From positions 1 through 64,000 of the forward strand of contig JAUCQB010000076.1 of assembly GCA_030372985.1 (NCBI GenBank): a DNA stretch of 64,000 nucleotides, in the 5' to 3' direction. The translations under genes and the position numbers were made by a program. Every line of letters begins with the position of its first letter. Position 1 is the first letter of the stretch. Below, piece by piece: positions 26,590 to 36,499 of this stretch. Origin of the DNA: Phycisphaerae bacterium. Lineage in GTDB: Bacteria > Planctomycetota > Phycisphaerae > UBA1845 > PWPN01. Under the pieces are notes generated by a model. That model did no database searches, was not told the origin of the DNA, and was given only the letters and a program-made list of their open reading frames with translations.

Positions 26590-29500
26590 ATGAAGTTCTC
26601 GCGAATGCCAGACAAGCAGGGTTTGTACGACCCGGCACATGAGCACGACGCCTGTGGCATCGGCGCCGTGGCCGACATTTCCGGCCGTCGCGATCATACG
26701 ATCGTCGAATACGGAAAGCAGGTTCTGATGAACCTGATCCACCGCGGCGCCGCCGGGGCGGACGAGTCGACGGGCGACGGCGCGGGCATTCTGATTCAGA
26801 TTCCGCACGAGTTTCTGGCTGCTGAGACCGAGCGACTCGGATTCCGGCTGCCGGAGCCGTTGAAGTACGGGGCGGCCATGGTGTTCGGGCCTCGCGACAG
26901 CGGCCTGCGGTCCCGATGCGAGGGCATTCTGTGTGAAGCGGTCGACCAACAGGGCTTGAAGGTGCTCGGTTGGCGTGATGTTCCCACCGACAACAGCACC
27001 TTGGGGCAATTAGCCCGGTCGAGCGAGCCGGTCGTCCGGCAGTTGTTCATCGACGGAGTAAGACTGGACCCCGAGGCGTTCGAACGACGTCTGTACATGG
27101 TCCGCAAGCGGGCCGAGCGACGGGTTCGCGAACAGCTCGGCGCCGACGACGACGACTTCTACGTTCCCTCGATGTCGTGCAGGACAATGGTTTACAAGGG
27201 GATGTTCCTGGCTCCCCAGCTCTTTGCCTACTATCCGGATCTGGTCGACGAGCGGACGATCTCCGCCCTGGCGATCGTCCATCAAAGATACAGCACGAAC
27301 ACCTTCCCGAACTGGCGATTGGCCCAGCCTTTTCGCTTGTGCGCCCACAACGGCGAGATCAACACGTTGAGCGGCAACCGCAATAAGATGCGGGCTCGCG
27401 AGCGGCAACTGGCCAGTCCGCTTCTGGGGGAGGACCTGAGCGACCTCTCGCCCGTCCTGACGCCGGGCGGAAGCGACTCGATGTGTTTCGACAACGCCCT
27501 GGAGCTGCTGACGCGGGCCGGGCGGTCCTTGCCGCACGCGATGATGATGCTGATCCCCGAGGCCTTCGGACCCCGGTACCACATCAGTACCGACAAGCGG
27601 GCTTTCTACGAGTATCACGCATCCATCATGGAGCCATGGGACGGCCCGGCCGCGATGGTCTTCACCGATGGCCGGCTGGTGGGCGGCACACTCGACCGCA
27701 ACGGTCTGCGGCCGGCCCGCTATGTCGTCACCACCGATGGTCTGATGGTCCTGGCCAGCGAAACCGGCGTGATCGATTTCCCCGCCGAGCGAATCCAGGC
27801 CAAGGGTCGGCTGCGCCCCGGCCGCATGTTCCTGGCCGACCTCGAACAGGGCCGGATCATTGTGGACAACGAGATCAAGGGCAAGATCGCCCGGCAGAGG
27901 CCCTATCGCCGCTGGCTGGAGCAGAACCGGATCGAGCTGCGCGGGCTGTTCAGCGCTCCGGCCGCACCGGAGATCGACCCCGACACGCTGGCCCAGCGCC
28001 TGCGGAGCTTCGGTTACACCCGCGAGGACCTCCAGATGATCCTCGTGCCGATGGCCAAGGATGGACAGGAACCGGTGGGCTCGATGGGGACCGACACGCC
28101 GCTGGCGGTTCTCTCGGACCGGCCCAAGCTGCTGTTCAACTACTTCAAGCAGTTGTTTGCCCAGGTGACCAACCCGCCGATCGATCCGCTGCGGGAGGGT
28201 CTGGTCATGTCGCTGATGTCCTTCACCGGCAAGAAACGCAATCTTCTCGCCGAGAGCCCCGAGCATTGCCGGCAATTGAAGCTGACGCACCCGGTGCTGA
28301 CCAACGAGGACATTCGCCACCTGCGAGAAGTGCGTCGCGACGACTTCAAGGTGGCGACGATCCCGGCGGTGTTCGACGTGGACTACAGCGAGCCCGGGCG
28401 GGCTCTTCAGCGGGGCATCACCAACATGGTCCGGGCGGCCGCCAACGCCATCCATGACGGGTCCTCGTTGCTGATTGTCAGCGACCGTGAGGTATCCCCG
28501 GAAAAGGCTCCGATTCCATCGCTGCTGGCCACCGCGGCACTGCACCACGGGCTTTTGGACATGGGTCTGCGCGGCGAGGCCGGCCTGGTGATCGAAAGCG
28601 GTGAGCCGCGCGAGGTCATGCACTTCTGCCTGCTCTCGGGCTACGGGGCCGATGCGGTCAACCCATACTTGGCCCTGGAGGCGATCCATTACGTCAAGCA
28701 GCGAGGCGAGTTCCCGCCCGAAACCGACGTCGGGCTCCTGGTGGACAAATACGTCACCGCAGTCAAAAAAGGCATCCTCAAGACCATCTCGAAGATGGGC
28801 ATCTCGACGCTGCGCAGCTACCAGGCGGCGCAGCTCTTCGAGGCGATCGGACTGAACCACGAGGTGGTGGAAAGCTACTTCAAGGGCACCGCCTCGCGCA
28901 TCGAAGGAGTCGGGCTCGACGTGATTGCCCTGGAGGCTCTGGCCCGACACAAACGGGGATTTCAGCCGCGGCCGCCCGGTTCGCTCGAACTGGATTTCGG
29001 CGGCGAGTATCACCACCGGCTCGACGGCGAGGAGCACCTCTGGAACCCCATCACCATCTCGCGCTTGCAGTACGCGGTGAGAAACAACGATCCCAAGGCT
29101 TACGCCGAATACGCGAGGGCGATCAACGACCAGTCTCGCAAGCTGGCCACGCTGCGGGGCCTCTTCGAGTTCGTGCCCGGCAAGCCGGTGCCGATCGAGG
29201 AGGTCGAACCGGCCAGTGAGATCGTCAAGCGATTCTGCACCGGAGCGATGTCGCACGGGTCGATCAGCAAGGAGGCCCACGAGACGATCGCCATTGCCAT
29301 GAACCGGCTGGGAGCGATGAACAACACCGGGGAAGGCGGCGAAGATCCCGCCCGCTATGTGCCGCTGCTGAACGGCGACTCGGCCAACTCGGGCATCAAG
29401 CAGGTAGCCAGCGCCCGGTTCGGGGTGACGATCGAGTACCTGGCGAACGCCAAGATGCTCCAGATCAAGATGGCCCAGGGGGCCAAGCCCGGCGAGGGCG

Positions 29501-31152
29501 GCCAGCTTCCGGGACACAAGGTGACCGAGGAGATTGCCAGGCTGAGGCACTCGACGCCCGGCGTGTCACTGATTTCGCCGCCACCGCACCATGACATTTA
29601 CTCGATCGAGGACCTCAAGCAGCTCATCTACGACCTCAAGTGCAGCAATCCGGGCGTGCAGGTGTCCGTGAAGCTGGTCGCGGAAGTCGGCGTGGGCACG
29701 GTTGCGACCGGAGTGGCCAAGGGGAACGCCGACGAGGTGCTGATCAGCGGCCACGACGGCGGCACCGGCGCCAGTCCACTGTCGTCGATCAAGCACGCGG
29801 GGATCCCCTGGGAAATCGGTCTGGCCGAGACGCAGCAAACGCTGGTTCTCAACGGCCTTCGCGACCGGATTCTGGTGCAGGCCGACGGGCAGATGAAAAC
29901 CGGCCGTGACGTGGCCATCGCCGCCTTGTTGGGTGCCGAGCGGTTCGGGTTCGGCACGGCCGCGCTGGTTTCGCTGGGCTGCATCCTGATGCGCAAATGC
30001 CATTTGGGCACTTGCCCGGTCGGCGTGGCCACGCAAGATAAGGTCTTGAGGGGCAGGTTTACCGGTCAGCCCGAGAATGTCGAGCGTTTCATGTTCTTCG
30101 TGGCTGAGGAGCTGCGCCAGATCATGGCCCAACTCGGCTTCCGCAAGGTCGAGGACATGGTCGGCCGGGTGGATTGCCTGAGCGTCCGCAAAGGCATCGA
30201 CCACTGGAAGGCCAAGGGACTCGATTTCTCCGCGGTTTTCGACAAACCCGACGCTTCCGACGGCCGGCCACTGCGTTGCGTTCGCTCGCAGCCGGAGACA
30301 CTGATGGACCATCTGGATTGGGAGATCATCAGGCAAGCGGGCCATGCCATCGAGAAGGGGCAGAAGGTCTCCCTCGAGATGCCGATCCGCAACGTTCATC
30401 GCACGGTCGGAGCCATCCTCAGCAACCGCGTCTACAAGACCCACGGGGCCAAAGGACTGCCCGACGACACCATCGAAGTCACCTTCCGCGGAACAGCCGG
30501 TCAGAGCTTCGGCGCATTCCTGGCACCGGGCATCACGTTGCGTCTCATCGGAGACTCGAACGATTACCTCGGCAAGAGCCTGTCAGGAGGGCGCATCATT
30601 GTCCAGACCCCGCCGGGGGCGACCTTCGCGCCGCATGAGAACATCATCGTGGGCAACACCCTGCTCTACGGGGCCACTCGAGGCGAGGTTTTTGTCAACG
30701 GCGTCGCGGGCGAGCGGTTTGCGGTCCGTAACAGCGGGGCAACGGCCGTCGTTGAAGGCGTCGGCGATCACGGCTGCGAGTATATGACCGGAGGAACGGT
30801 GGTTGTCCTGGGGACCACCGGCCAGAACTTCGCCGCGGGCATGAGCGGCGGCGTCGCCTACGTGCTCGACGAGCACCAGCTCTTCGACACGCTCTGCAAC
30901 CTCGATATGGTCGACCTCGAATCGATCTGGCAGGAGGCCGATCAGAAGCTGCTGAAGCATCTCATTGAGCGACACCATCGGTGGACCGGCAGCCGGCAGG
31001 CCGAGCGTATCCTGGACAAATGGGAGGAACTGGCCGGACGGTTCGTCAAGGTCATACCCATCGACTACCGCAAGGCGTTGGAGAGGCTGCGCGAACAGGA
31101 ACAGGCACAAATCGAGTACACGCCGGCGACCGAGGAGGTGTTCCGTGGGTAA
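26590..31152 (+). CDS. gltB: Glutamate synthase large subunit
   Basis: A 1520-residue NAD(P)H/ferredoxin-dependent glutamate synthase alpha chain. It releases ammonia from glutamine and adds it to 2-oxoglutarate, giving two glutamates. The class II amidotransferase nucleophile Cys is in HDACGIG near residue 22; in the mature enzyme it is normally freed by removal of a propeptide. The FMN-binding synthase domain covers about 840-1200 ([38 protein letters not shown] with the three cysteines of the [3Fe-4S] cluster). The C-terminal GXGXG beta-helix runs from about 1290 ([30 protein letters not shown]). The ATG at 26590 follows GAGGAG. gltD overlaps its stop. Confidence 0.96.
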   Translation: MKFSRMPDKQGLYDPAHEHDACGIGAVADISGRRDHTIVEYGKQVLMNLIHRGAAGADESTGDGAGILIQIPHEFLAAETERLGFRLPEPLKYGAAMVFGPRDSGLRSRCEGILCEAVDQQGLKVLGWRDVPTDNSTLGQLARSSEPVVRQLFIDGVRLDPEAFERRLYMVRKRAERRVREQLGADDDDFYVPSMSCRTMVYKGMFLAPQLFAYYPDLVDERTISALAIVHQRYSTNTFPNWRLAQPFRLCAHNGEINTLSGNRNKMRARERQLASPLLGEDLSDLSPVLTPGGSDSMCFDNALELLTRAGRSLPHAMMMLIPEAFGPRYHISTDKRAFYEYHASIMEPWDGPAAMVFTDGRLVGGTLDRNGLRPARYVVTTDGLMVLASETGVIDFPAERIQAKGRLRPGRMFLADLEQGRIIVDNEIKGKIARQRPYRRWLEQNRIELRGLFSAPAAPEIDPDTLAQRLRSFGYTREDLQMILVPMAKDGQEPVGSMGTDTPLAVLSDRPKLLFNYFKQLFAQVTNPPIDPLREGLVMSLMSFTGKKRNLLAESPEHCRQLKLTHPVLTNEDIRHLREVRRDDFKVATIPAVFDVDYSEPGRALQRGITNMVRAAANAIHDGSSLLIVSDREVSPEKAPIPSLLATAALHHGLLDMGLRGEAGLVIESGEPREVMHFCLLSGYGADAVNPYLALEAIHYVKQRGEFPPETDVGLLVDKYVTAVKKGILKTISKMGISTLRSYQAAQLFEAIGLNHEVVESYFKGTASRIEGVGLDVIALEALARHKRGFQPRPPGSLELDFGGEYHHRLDGEEHLWNPITISRLQYAVRNNDPKAYAEYARAINDQSRKLATLRGLFEFVPGKPVPIEEVEPASEIVKRFCTGAMSHGSISKEAHETIAIAMNRLGAMNNTGEGGEDPARYVPLLNGDSANSGIKQVASARFGVTIEYLANAKMLQIKMAQGAKPGEGGQLPGHKVTEEIARLRHSTPGVSLISPPPHHDIYSIEDLKQLIYDLKCSNPGVQVSVKLVAEVGVGTVATGVAKGNADEVLISGHDGGTGASPLSSIKHAGIPWEIGLAETQQTLVLNGLRDRILVQADGQMKTGRDVAIAALLGAERFGFGTAALVSLGCILMRKCHLGTCPVGVATQDKVLRGRFTGQPENVERFMFFVAEELRQIMAQLGFRKVEDMVGRVDCLSVRKGIDHWKAKGLDFSAVFDKPDASDGRPLRCVRSQPETLMDHLDWEIIRQAGHAIEKGQKVSLEMPIRNVHRTVGAILSNRVYKTHGAKGLPDDTIEVTFRGTAGQSFGAFLAPGITLRLIGDSNDYLGKSLSGGRIIVQTPPGATFAPHENIIVGNTLLYGATRGEVFVNGVAGERFAVRNSGATAVVEGVGDHGCEYMTGGTVVVLGTTGQNFAAGMSGGVAYVLDEHQLFDTLCNLDMVDLESIWQEADQKLLKHLIERHHRWTGSRQAERILDKWEELAGRFVKVIPIDYRKALERLREQEQAQIEYTPATEEVFRG

Positions 31153-32569
31153 GCCGACGGGATTCCTGGAATACAACCGCGAGGAGATCGATCATCGCCC
31201 CCCGTTTCAGCGCGTCAAGGATTACGCCGAGTTCGACATTCCTCAGCCCGAGCCACGGCTGATTCGGCAGGCCGCCCGCTGCATGGATTGCGGCATTCCG
31301 TTCTGCCACAGCACAGGTTGCCCGGTATTCAACCTCATCCCCGAGTTCAACGACCTGGTTTACAGGGGCAAGTGGCGTGAGGCGAGCGAAAACCTGCACT
31401 CGACGAACAACTTTCCCGAAATCACCGGCCGCGTGTGTCCGGCGCCCTGTGAGCCGGCCTGCACCCTCAGCATCAACACCGACCCCGTGCTCATCAAGCA
31501 CATCGAGTACCAGATCTCCGAGCGGGCGTTCGCCGAAGGCTTGGTCCGGCCGCTGGTGGCCGCCCGGCGGACCGGCCGTCGGATCGCAGTGGTCGGATCC
31601 GGCCCCGCGGGTCTGGCGGCCGCCCAGCAACTGGCCCGGGCCGGGCATGACGTGACCGTTTTCGAGAAGGATGATCGCATCGGCGGGCTGCTGCGGTACG
31701 GGATCCCCGATTTCAAGCTCGACAAGTCCGTCATCGATCGCCGGCTCAAGCAATTGGCTGCTGAGGGCGTGAAATTCGAGACCGGTGTACTGGTTGGGCA
31801 GGACATCTCCACGCGTTATCTGCGCAAGATGTTCCACGCGATCTGCCTGGCGATGGGTGCCGGCCAGCCCCGCCCGCTCGACGCCCCCGGAGCCGAGTCC
31901 CGCAACGTCCACTACGCGATGGACTTCCTTGCGCAACAGAATCGCCGCAACGCGGGCGACTTCTCACCTGAATTGCACACCAACGCTATCACCGCCAAGG
32001 ACAAGATTGTGGTGGTCATCGGCGGCGGCGACACCGGCAGCGACTGCATCGGCACCTCCCTGCGGCAGGGAGCCAAGGAGGTCCACCAGTTTGAGATCCT
32101 GCCCAAGCCGCCGGAGAAGGCAAACCCTCGAACGCCCTGGCCGATGTGGCCGCAGATTCTGCGGACCTCGTCGTCGCAGGAAGAGGGTTGCCGGCGGCGA
32201 TGGAGCGTGCTGACCAAGAAGCTGACCGGCCGCGACAATATGGCAACCGAACTGCACGGCTGCGAGGTCGAATGGGTGCCCGGTGCCGGCGGCATGGAGA
32301 TGCGCGAGAAGCCCGGTACGGACTTTACGATGCGGGTCGATCTCGTGCTGCTGGCCATGGGCTTCGTTCACGTGGTCCATGAAGGGCTAGTCGGCCAACT
32401 CGGGCTCAAGCTCGACCCGCGCGGCAACATCGTGGTCAACGACTATATGACCAGCGAGGAAGGCATATTCGCGGCCGGCGACGCTCACCTGGGCGCATCT
32501 CTTGTGGTTCGGGCCATCAGCACGGGTCGCCAAGCGGCGGCGGCGATTGACCAGTGGCTCCAGGGGTGA
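31145..32569 (+). CDS. gltD: Glutamate synthase small subunit
   Basis: A 474-residue beta chain that feeds electrons from NAD(P)H to the large subunit. Two N-terminal cysteine groups ([15 protein letters not shown] and CPAPCEPAC) bind [4Fe-4S] clusters. The FAD site is [12 protein letters not shown], the NAD(P)H site is [12 protein letters not shown], and the C-terminal [15 protein letters not shown] closes the flavin fold. It starts with GTG at 31145, 8 bases before the end of gltB, with GAGGAGG at 31132-31138. The overlap implies coupled, equimolar synthesis. Confidence 0.95.
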   Translation: MGKPTGFLEYNREEIDHRPPFQRVKDYAEFDIPQPEPRLIRQAARCMDCGIPFCHSTGCPVFNLIPEFNDLVYRGKWREASENLHSTNNFPEITGRVCPAPCEPACTLSINTDPVLIKHIEYQISERAFAEGLVRPLVAARRTGRRIAVVGSGPAGLAAAQQLARAGHDVTVFEKDDRIGGLLRYGIPDFKLDKSVIDRRLKQLAAEGVKFETGVLVGQDISTRYLRKMFHAICLAMGAGQPRPLDAPGAESRNVHYAMDFLAQQNRRNAGDFSPELHTNAITAKDKIVVVIGGGDTGSDCIGTSLRQGAKEVHQFEILPKPPEKANPRTPWPMWPQILRTSSSQEEGCRRRWSVLTKKLTGRDNMATELHGCEVEWVPGAGGMEMREKPGTDFTMRVDLVLLAMGFVHVVHEGLVGQLGLKLDPRGNIVVNDYMTSEEGIFAAGDAHLGASLVVRAISTGRQAAAAIDQWLQG

Positions 32570-33033
32570 TAGGTGGGCGGGGATTGACCAGCGCCCCTGC
32601 CGGCCGCCAGAACCAGGGTGACGAAATTGGGTTTGGCTTGCGGCCTGCGACCAACCCGTTTCTCGCCAACAGGTTCACTGCCGAGGGCATGCCGTTATGC
32701 CCAGCCACCCCGGTTGCCCCGTAACCTTACTACGCAAAAGCTTTTGCGCCGCTATCCATGCAAGGCACCTGAAATGGGAATGACTCGATTCCTTCGTCAA
32801 TGCTCATCTATAGGTGGCAATAGCCCATATCTGTAGACATCCGATCCTGGAACGGATAACATTAGTTGTGACAGGCTTCTCTTGAACCGGCCCTTACCCC
32901 CCACAATCGTGGCAGGGATCGGGACAGAGTAGAAACGCAGAAACAATCATGGTGCGGGACCGCCATCTTGCCGGTCCCACACGGACAGGTTCCAGGTGCC
33001 TGTTGACATCTCTTTGAAAAGGAGGAGTACGGC
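32570..33033. other. Intergenic before the PEP-CTERM cluster
   Basis: About 460 bp with no gene. It holds an 11-bp-arm hairpin at 32952-32982 and, near 33019-33027, a strong AAGGAGGAG ribosome binding site for the first PEP-CTERM gene. The downstream part is lower in GC than its surroundings. Confidence 0.5.
32952..32982 (+). promoter_or_regulatory. Leader hairpin before the first tandem PEP-CTERM gene
   Basis: GTGCGGGACCG (32952-32962) pairs with CGGTCCCACAC (32972-32982) with one mismatch and a 9-base loop, 51 bp before the start codon. There is no U-tract. It could be an RNA regulatory stem or an operator. Confidence 0.4.
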
Positions 33034-33585
33034 ATGAGATACTCGGCTATCGCTGCGGGGGTTGGGTTGGCCATGGCGGGGATGGCCTTCGGGGCGGCGT
33101 CATTCAGCATCACCGGTCCGGGGGGCGTGTCGACGTTCGAGCCGGCTCCCGGCCAGGAGTTCTTGATCGCGATCTACCTTTTCACGGATGAGCCCATCAT
33201 ATCATGGTCAATGACGCTGAACGGTCCGCCCGGCTACATGCTGCCCGCGTTTCCGGGGTTTCCGATTGTCTATGGGAGCAACCCGATCTGGGCGATTCCG
33301 GATACCGCCCCGTGGAGCACGACCCAAAGTGCCCCCTTCCCCGTCGACATCGGAGGTATCGTCGCTGATCCGTACGCGTCCTTCCCGGGTGGTCTGGTAT
33401 TCCAGACACACGTTGTGGCCCCGGCGGTGATCACGCCTGGAATGATCTTCGGAACGAACGCGTTCGTCGGCACCGTAAACTTCGAAGACATTCCGGCCTC
33501 TGTAAGCCCGCTGATACTCACCCCCGAGCCGGCCGGCGCCCTGTTGCTGCTGGCGGGCGCGCTGATACTGTTGCGGCGACGATAG
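33034..33585 (+). CDS. PEP-CTERM protein, tandem paralogue 1
   Basis: 183 residues: signal peptide (MRYSAIAAGVGLAMAGMAFG), a beta-rich body and a PEP-CTERM tail (TPEPAGALLLLAGALILL then RRR). The body begins SFSITGPGGVSTFEPAPGQEF, which parallels the TVTGPTVVMPGQVFEIQ and TVLGPAVVAPGETFEIQ starts of the next two proteins, a cohesin- or cadherin-like single domain by appearance. A strong AAGGAGGAG precedes the ATG. It is the most divergent of the three. It is presumably exported to the cell surface or matrix by an exosortase encoded elsewhere. Confidence 0.83.
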   Translation: MRYSAIAAGVGLAMAGMAFGAASFSITGPGGVSTFEPAPGQEFLIAIYLFTDEPIISWSMTLNGPPGYMLPAFPGFPIVYGSNPIWAIPDTAPWSTTQSAPFPVDIGGIVADPYASFPGGLVFQTHVVAPAVITPGMIFGTNAFVGTVNFEDIPASVSPLILTPEPAGALLLLAGALILLRRR

Positions 33586-33667
33586 GCAAGCTGCAAGAGC
33601 CCCCATATCGGCCGCGGCAGGGATGTGGCGGCACGGGCGAACGCAGAGCGGATTCCGTAGCGAGAGG

Positions 33668-33691
33668 CGGCCCGGAAGGTATTCCGGGCCG
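33668..33691. repeat. Palindromic repeat A, copy 1
   Basis: CGGCCCGGAA-GGTA-TTCCGGGCCG: perfect 10-bp arms and a 4-base loop. The same element, with loop GGGA, recurs at 35268-35291. It lies just before palindrome B in both places. Confidence 0.8.
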
Positions 33692-33706
33692 AGCGGATTG
33701 ACTGGG

Positions 33707-33732
33707 CATGGCCACGCAAGGCCGTGGCCATG
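33707..33732. repeat. Palindromic repeat B, copy 1
   Basis: CATGGCCACG-CAAGGC-CGTGGCCATG: perfect 10-bp arms and a 6-base loop. One copy follows each of the three tandem PEP-CTERM genes. Confidence 0.8.
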
Positions 33733-33811
33733 GCACCCGGAAGCCATGCGGTATTCGCGATACTATGGATGGAAGACAATGACATTTCTCTTTGGCGAGG
33801 AGGAATAGAAC

Positions 33812-34408
33812 ATGAGACACTTGGCCATTGCTGCGGTGACAGTTCTGCTGACGGCAGGTGCGGCCCTGGGTGCTGCGACAGCGACGGTGACCGGCCCCAC
33901 TGTGGTAATGCCGGGCCAGGTCTTCGAGATTCAAGTCGTTTTGACCGCGGATGAGCCGATGGTCGGGTTCATGCTTAATGAGATCACGGCGACCGGCGGT
34001 CTGTGGCCGGGGCCGGTTGTTGGTACCACGACTGAGGAGAGGGCAGCCTACCACTACGCCAACACCGCAGGCTGGTCTACTGACTGGTCTACTGTCCCGG
34101 GTGACCCCCTGATGGGATGGGCCTCGCAGACAACCTTCCCGGTTGGCCCGATCGGTACAGTTGCTGCGGACCAGTTCGCCGGCAACGGAGTCTGCTTCCG
34201 CATGAATGTTGTTGTTCCGGCCGCGCCGCTGGACTACGTGTTCGACATCTGCGTGACCAGCGGTGTTTACGGAGGAATGGATTTCGTAGACGTTCCCTTG
34301 GACGCAGGTTGGGCACACGGGCTGGGGCTTTGTATCATCCCTGAGCCGGCCAGCGCTTTGCTGCTGCTGGCCGGGCTGGCGATGGCAAGGCGCAAGCGCA
34401 GGGCCTGA
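33812..34408 (+). CDS. PEP-CTERM protein, tandem paralogue 2
   Basis: 198 residues with a signal peptide (MRHLAIAAVTVLLTAGAALG), a body that begins TVTGPTVVMPGQVFEIQ, and the tail IPEPASALLLLAGLAMARRKRR. It shares with paralogue 3 the series 'TTEERAAYHYANTAGW', a short spacer and 'GWASQTTFPVGP', so the two arose by duplication. GAGGAGG stands before the ATG. The start of the next gene is about 215 bp after its stop, with palindrome B between them. Confidence 0.85.
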   Translation: MRHLAIAAVTVLLTAGAALGAATATVTGPTVVMPGQVFEIQVVLTADEPMVGFMLNEITATGGLWPGPVVGTTTEERAAYHYANTAGWSTDWSTVPGDPLMGWASQTTFPVGPIGTVAADQFAGNGVCFRMNVVVPAAPLDYVFDICVTSGVYGGMDFVDVPLDAGWAHGLGLCIIPEPASALLLLAGLAMARRKRRA

Positions 34409-34458
34409 GCCCGTCGAAGGATTGCTGAGGCGGCAAAGACTGTGTCGCGTTGACCTGG

Positions 34459-34484
34459 CATGGCCACGCAAGGCCGTGGCCATG
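34459..34484. repeat. Palindromic repeat B, copy 2
   Basis: CATGGCCACG-CAAGGC-CGTGGCCATG, identical to copy 1, beginning 51 bp after PEP-CTERM paralogue 2. Palindrome A is absent here. Confidence 0.8.
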
Positions 34485-34623
34485 GCATCCTGATTCGCCG
34501 AGGCTACGCACGACAGGCCCGGACGACAGCGGCACGCGGCGGGATTGCATCAGTGCGGCAGTCGCGGTAGGTAGTATGTGTAGGCTCACGCCGACATTTC
34601 TAAGGGAGAGGAGGAATACGAAC

Positions 34624-35196
34624 ATGACAAGGCTGGTTTGTGTTGCGGTGGCGGTTGTGCTGACGGCAGGGGTGGCCCTGCGTGCGGGTACCGTGACGGT
34701 GCTGGGCCCTGCCGTCGTGGCCCCAGGCGAGACTTTCGAGATCCAGCTCGATCTGCAGTCGCCGGAAAACCTGATGCTCGGCTGGTTCATCGACGGGATC
34801 ATGGCGACCAACGGCGCCGTGCCGGGCCCGGTGACTGGAAGCACTGCGGCAGAGCAGGCGGCCTACCACTACGACAACACCTGCGGCTGGGATACCAGCT
34901 CGGCCAACGTCCTGCTGGGATGGGTCAGTCAGACGGCTTTCCCGGTCGGGCCGATGGATGGCGTGCCTGCCGCCGATGGTGGCACCAACGGCGTCGCCTT
35001 CCGCATGTCGGTTGTCGCCCCGGATACCCCGGATTCCTTCTTTGAGGTTACCGTGACCGGGGGCTTACTCGGCGACGAGCCCTATTTTGAGCCACCTGAA
35101 TTTATCGTGCTGCCTCTGAGCGTCTACGTGACCCCCGAGCCGACGGGTGTTCTGTTGCTGCTGGCGGGCGCGCTGATGTTGAGGCGACGACGGTAG
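34624..35196 (+). CDS. PEP-CTERM protein, tandem paralogue 3
   Basis: 190 residues from the ATG at 34624, which follows GAGAGGAGG. Signal peptide MTRLVCVAVAVVLTAGVALRAG, body beginning TVLGPAVVAPGETFEIQL, and tail TPEPTGVLLLLAGALMLRRRR. It is clearly paralogous to the previous gene: 'TAAEQAAYHYDNTCGW' and 'GWVSQTAFPVGP' align with the matching segments there. No catalytic residues are apparent; a structural or adhesive surface role is likely, by family. Confidence 0.85.
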   Translation: MTRLVCVAVAVVLTAGVALRAGTVTVLGPAVVAPGETFEIQLDLQSPENLMLGWFIDGIMATNGAVPGPVTGSTAAEQAAYHYDNTCGWDTSSANVLLGWVSQTAFPVGPMDGVPAADGGTNGVAFRMSVVAPDTPDSFFEVTVTGGLLGDEPYFEPPEFIVLPLSVYVTPEPTGVLLLLAGALMLRRRR

Positions 35197-35267
35197 AGGC
35201 TGATCGCACCGCGTTCGGCGGCGATGAGGCGACACGGCCGAAAACGGAAGGGATACCGGAAGAAGAA

Positions 35268-35291
35268 CGGCCCGGAAGGGATTCCGGGCCG
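35268..35291. repeat. Palindromic repeat A, copy 2
   Basis: CGGCCCGGAA-GGGA-TTCCGGGCCG, the same arms as at 33668-33691 with one change in the loop. Confidence 0.8.
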
Positions 35292-35312
35292 AGCGACTCC
35301 GAATTGACTGGG

Positions 35313-35338
35313 CATGGCCACGCGGAGCCGTGGCCATG
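35313..35338. repeat. Palindromic repeat B, copy 3
   Basis: CATGGCCACG-CGGAGC-CGTGGCCATG. The arms are identical to copies 1 and 2; the loop differs. It sits between paralogue 3 and the convergent glycosylase gene. Confidence 0.8.
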
Positions 35339-35375
35339 GCACCCGGCACACACGTAGCGGCACCCGACAGATTTC

Positions 35376-36341
35376 TCAACGATTGGTGATTCGCCGGCCC
35401 ATCTGTGCGGGGTCCCAGTGATGGGACTGGCCGTGGCGGTGGGTGTAATCGCTCCACAGTTCATACCAGTAGGCCAGGAACTGATAGGGCTCCCAGCGGT
35501 CGTAATACGTGCGGAGCGAGGCTGGGGTGAAGCGTCGGCCGGGGTGACGCTCGCTCAGAAACCGCTTCAGTTCGGTGTCGACCGCCAGCAGGTTGTAGCG
35601 CCCCAGCAGCATGCACAGGTGGGCGGCGGCATAATCGCCGACGCCGTGGATGGACCGAAGGATGGGGTACAACTCGTCACAGGAGCCGTCGAAAGACTCG
35701 ATGGCCTCCAGATCGACCTCTTCGTCGACGACGTCGCAGGCCAGCCGGTGCAGGAATTCAGCCCGATACCCGACGCGGGCCTTCTTTCTCAACGTTGCCG
35801 GTGCAACCTCGGCCAGGCGAGCGGGCGTCGGGAAACCGCGCCCGGCCGTGCCTTTGGCAGGCACGCCCCAGAGATCCGTGATGTTTCGTACCATCGTGAC
35901 CGTCTGTGCCCATGAGGTGTTGCACGTACAAATGACCTTGACCACGTCCTCGAAAAGCGAGGCACTGCGCAGCAACCGGCCGAAACGCATCTCGGCGGCC
36001 TGGCGGTGAGTCTCCGATGCCCGGCAGAGCTCGTGGAATCCGGAAAGATCCTCATTGAGCCGCAGCATGCGGTACACGGCCCTCAATACGGCCATCCGCT
36101 GCGATGGAGACAGACCCGCGGGACAAGAGACGACCAGACCGCCGCCGGATGTGTCTGCCTTCGAGCCGGCCGTCGTCTGACGGATCACGACCGGAACGGC
36201 CGTATCCTCATCGAGGGTGACGATCGTGCGCAAAGACTGCTTGGCCGGGTCCCAGGTATTGGGCGCCAGCACGAAGAAACCGTGCGAGCAGACGGCCGTG
36301 CGGAAATCGAAGTCCGGCGGCGTGGCGATCGTGCGTTTCAT
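35376..36341 (-). CDS. HhH-GPD DNA glycosylase-like protein
   Basis: A 321-residue base-excision-repair glycosylase of the helix-hairpin-helix superfamily (OGG1/AlkA side). The hairpin motif IHGVGDYAAAHL lies near residues 231-242 and the catalytic aspartate is probably D255 in AVDTELKRF. The lysine that makes OGG1/EndoIII bifunctional is not present in the hairpin, so it should be a monofunctional glycosylase. The N-terminal 110 residues resemble the beta-sheet domain of OGG1/AlkA. No iron-sulfur cysteines follow. The damaged base it removes cannot be told. Confidence 0.75.
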   Translation of the reverse strand: MKRTIATPPDFDFRTAVCSHGFFVLAPNTWDPAKQSLRTIVTLDEDTAVPVVIRQTTAGSKADTSGGGLVVSCPAGLSPSQRMAVLRAVYRMLRLNEDLSGFHELCRASETHRQAAEMRFGRLLRSASLFEDVVKVICTCNTSWAQTVTMVRNITDLWGVPAKGTAGRGFPTPARLAEVAPATLRKKARVGYRAEFLHRLACDVVDEEVDLEAIESFDGSCDELYPILRSIHGVGDYAAAHLCMLLGRYNLLAVDTELKRFLSERHPGRRFTPASLRTYYDRWEPYQFLAYWYELWSDYTHRHGQSHHWDPAQMGRRITNR

Positions 36342-36499
36342 GCCGGGCGATTATCCGGGATGCGGGAATACCTGCAAACGCGCGAATGAAACACTGGCGG
36401 GCCAGCCGCTCGACGTGGCTCGCGGTAGACCGCCAGTGGCACCCGGCGACCGAGGATGGATTCTCGGTCGAGCCCCGAGAGTCTTCTCGGTCGAGCGAG

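Noticed and set aside
27010-29550. Long minus-strand open frame opposite gltB (846 codons)
   Set aside because: It is the complement of a well-conserved, clearly recognised gltB; the translation is His/Arg/Gln-rich without any domain. High GC content makes such antisense frames common.
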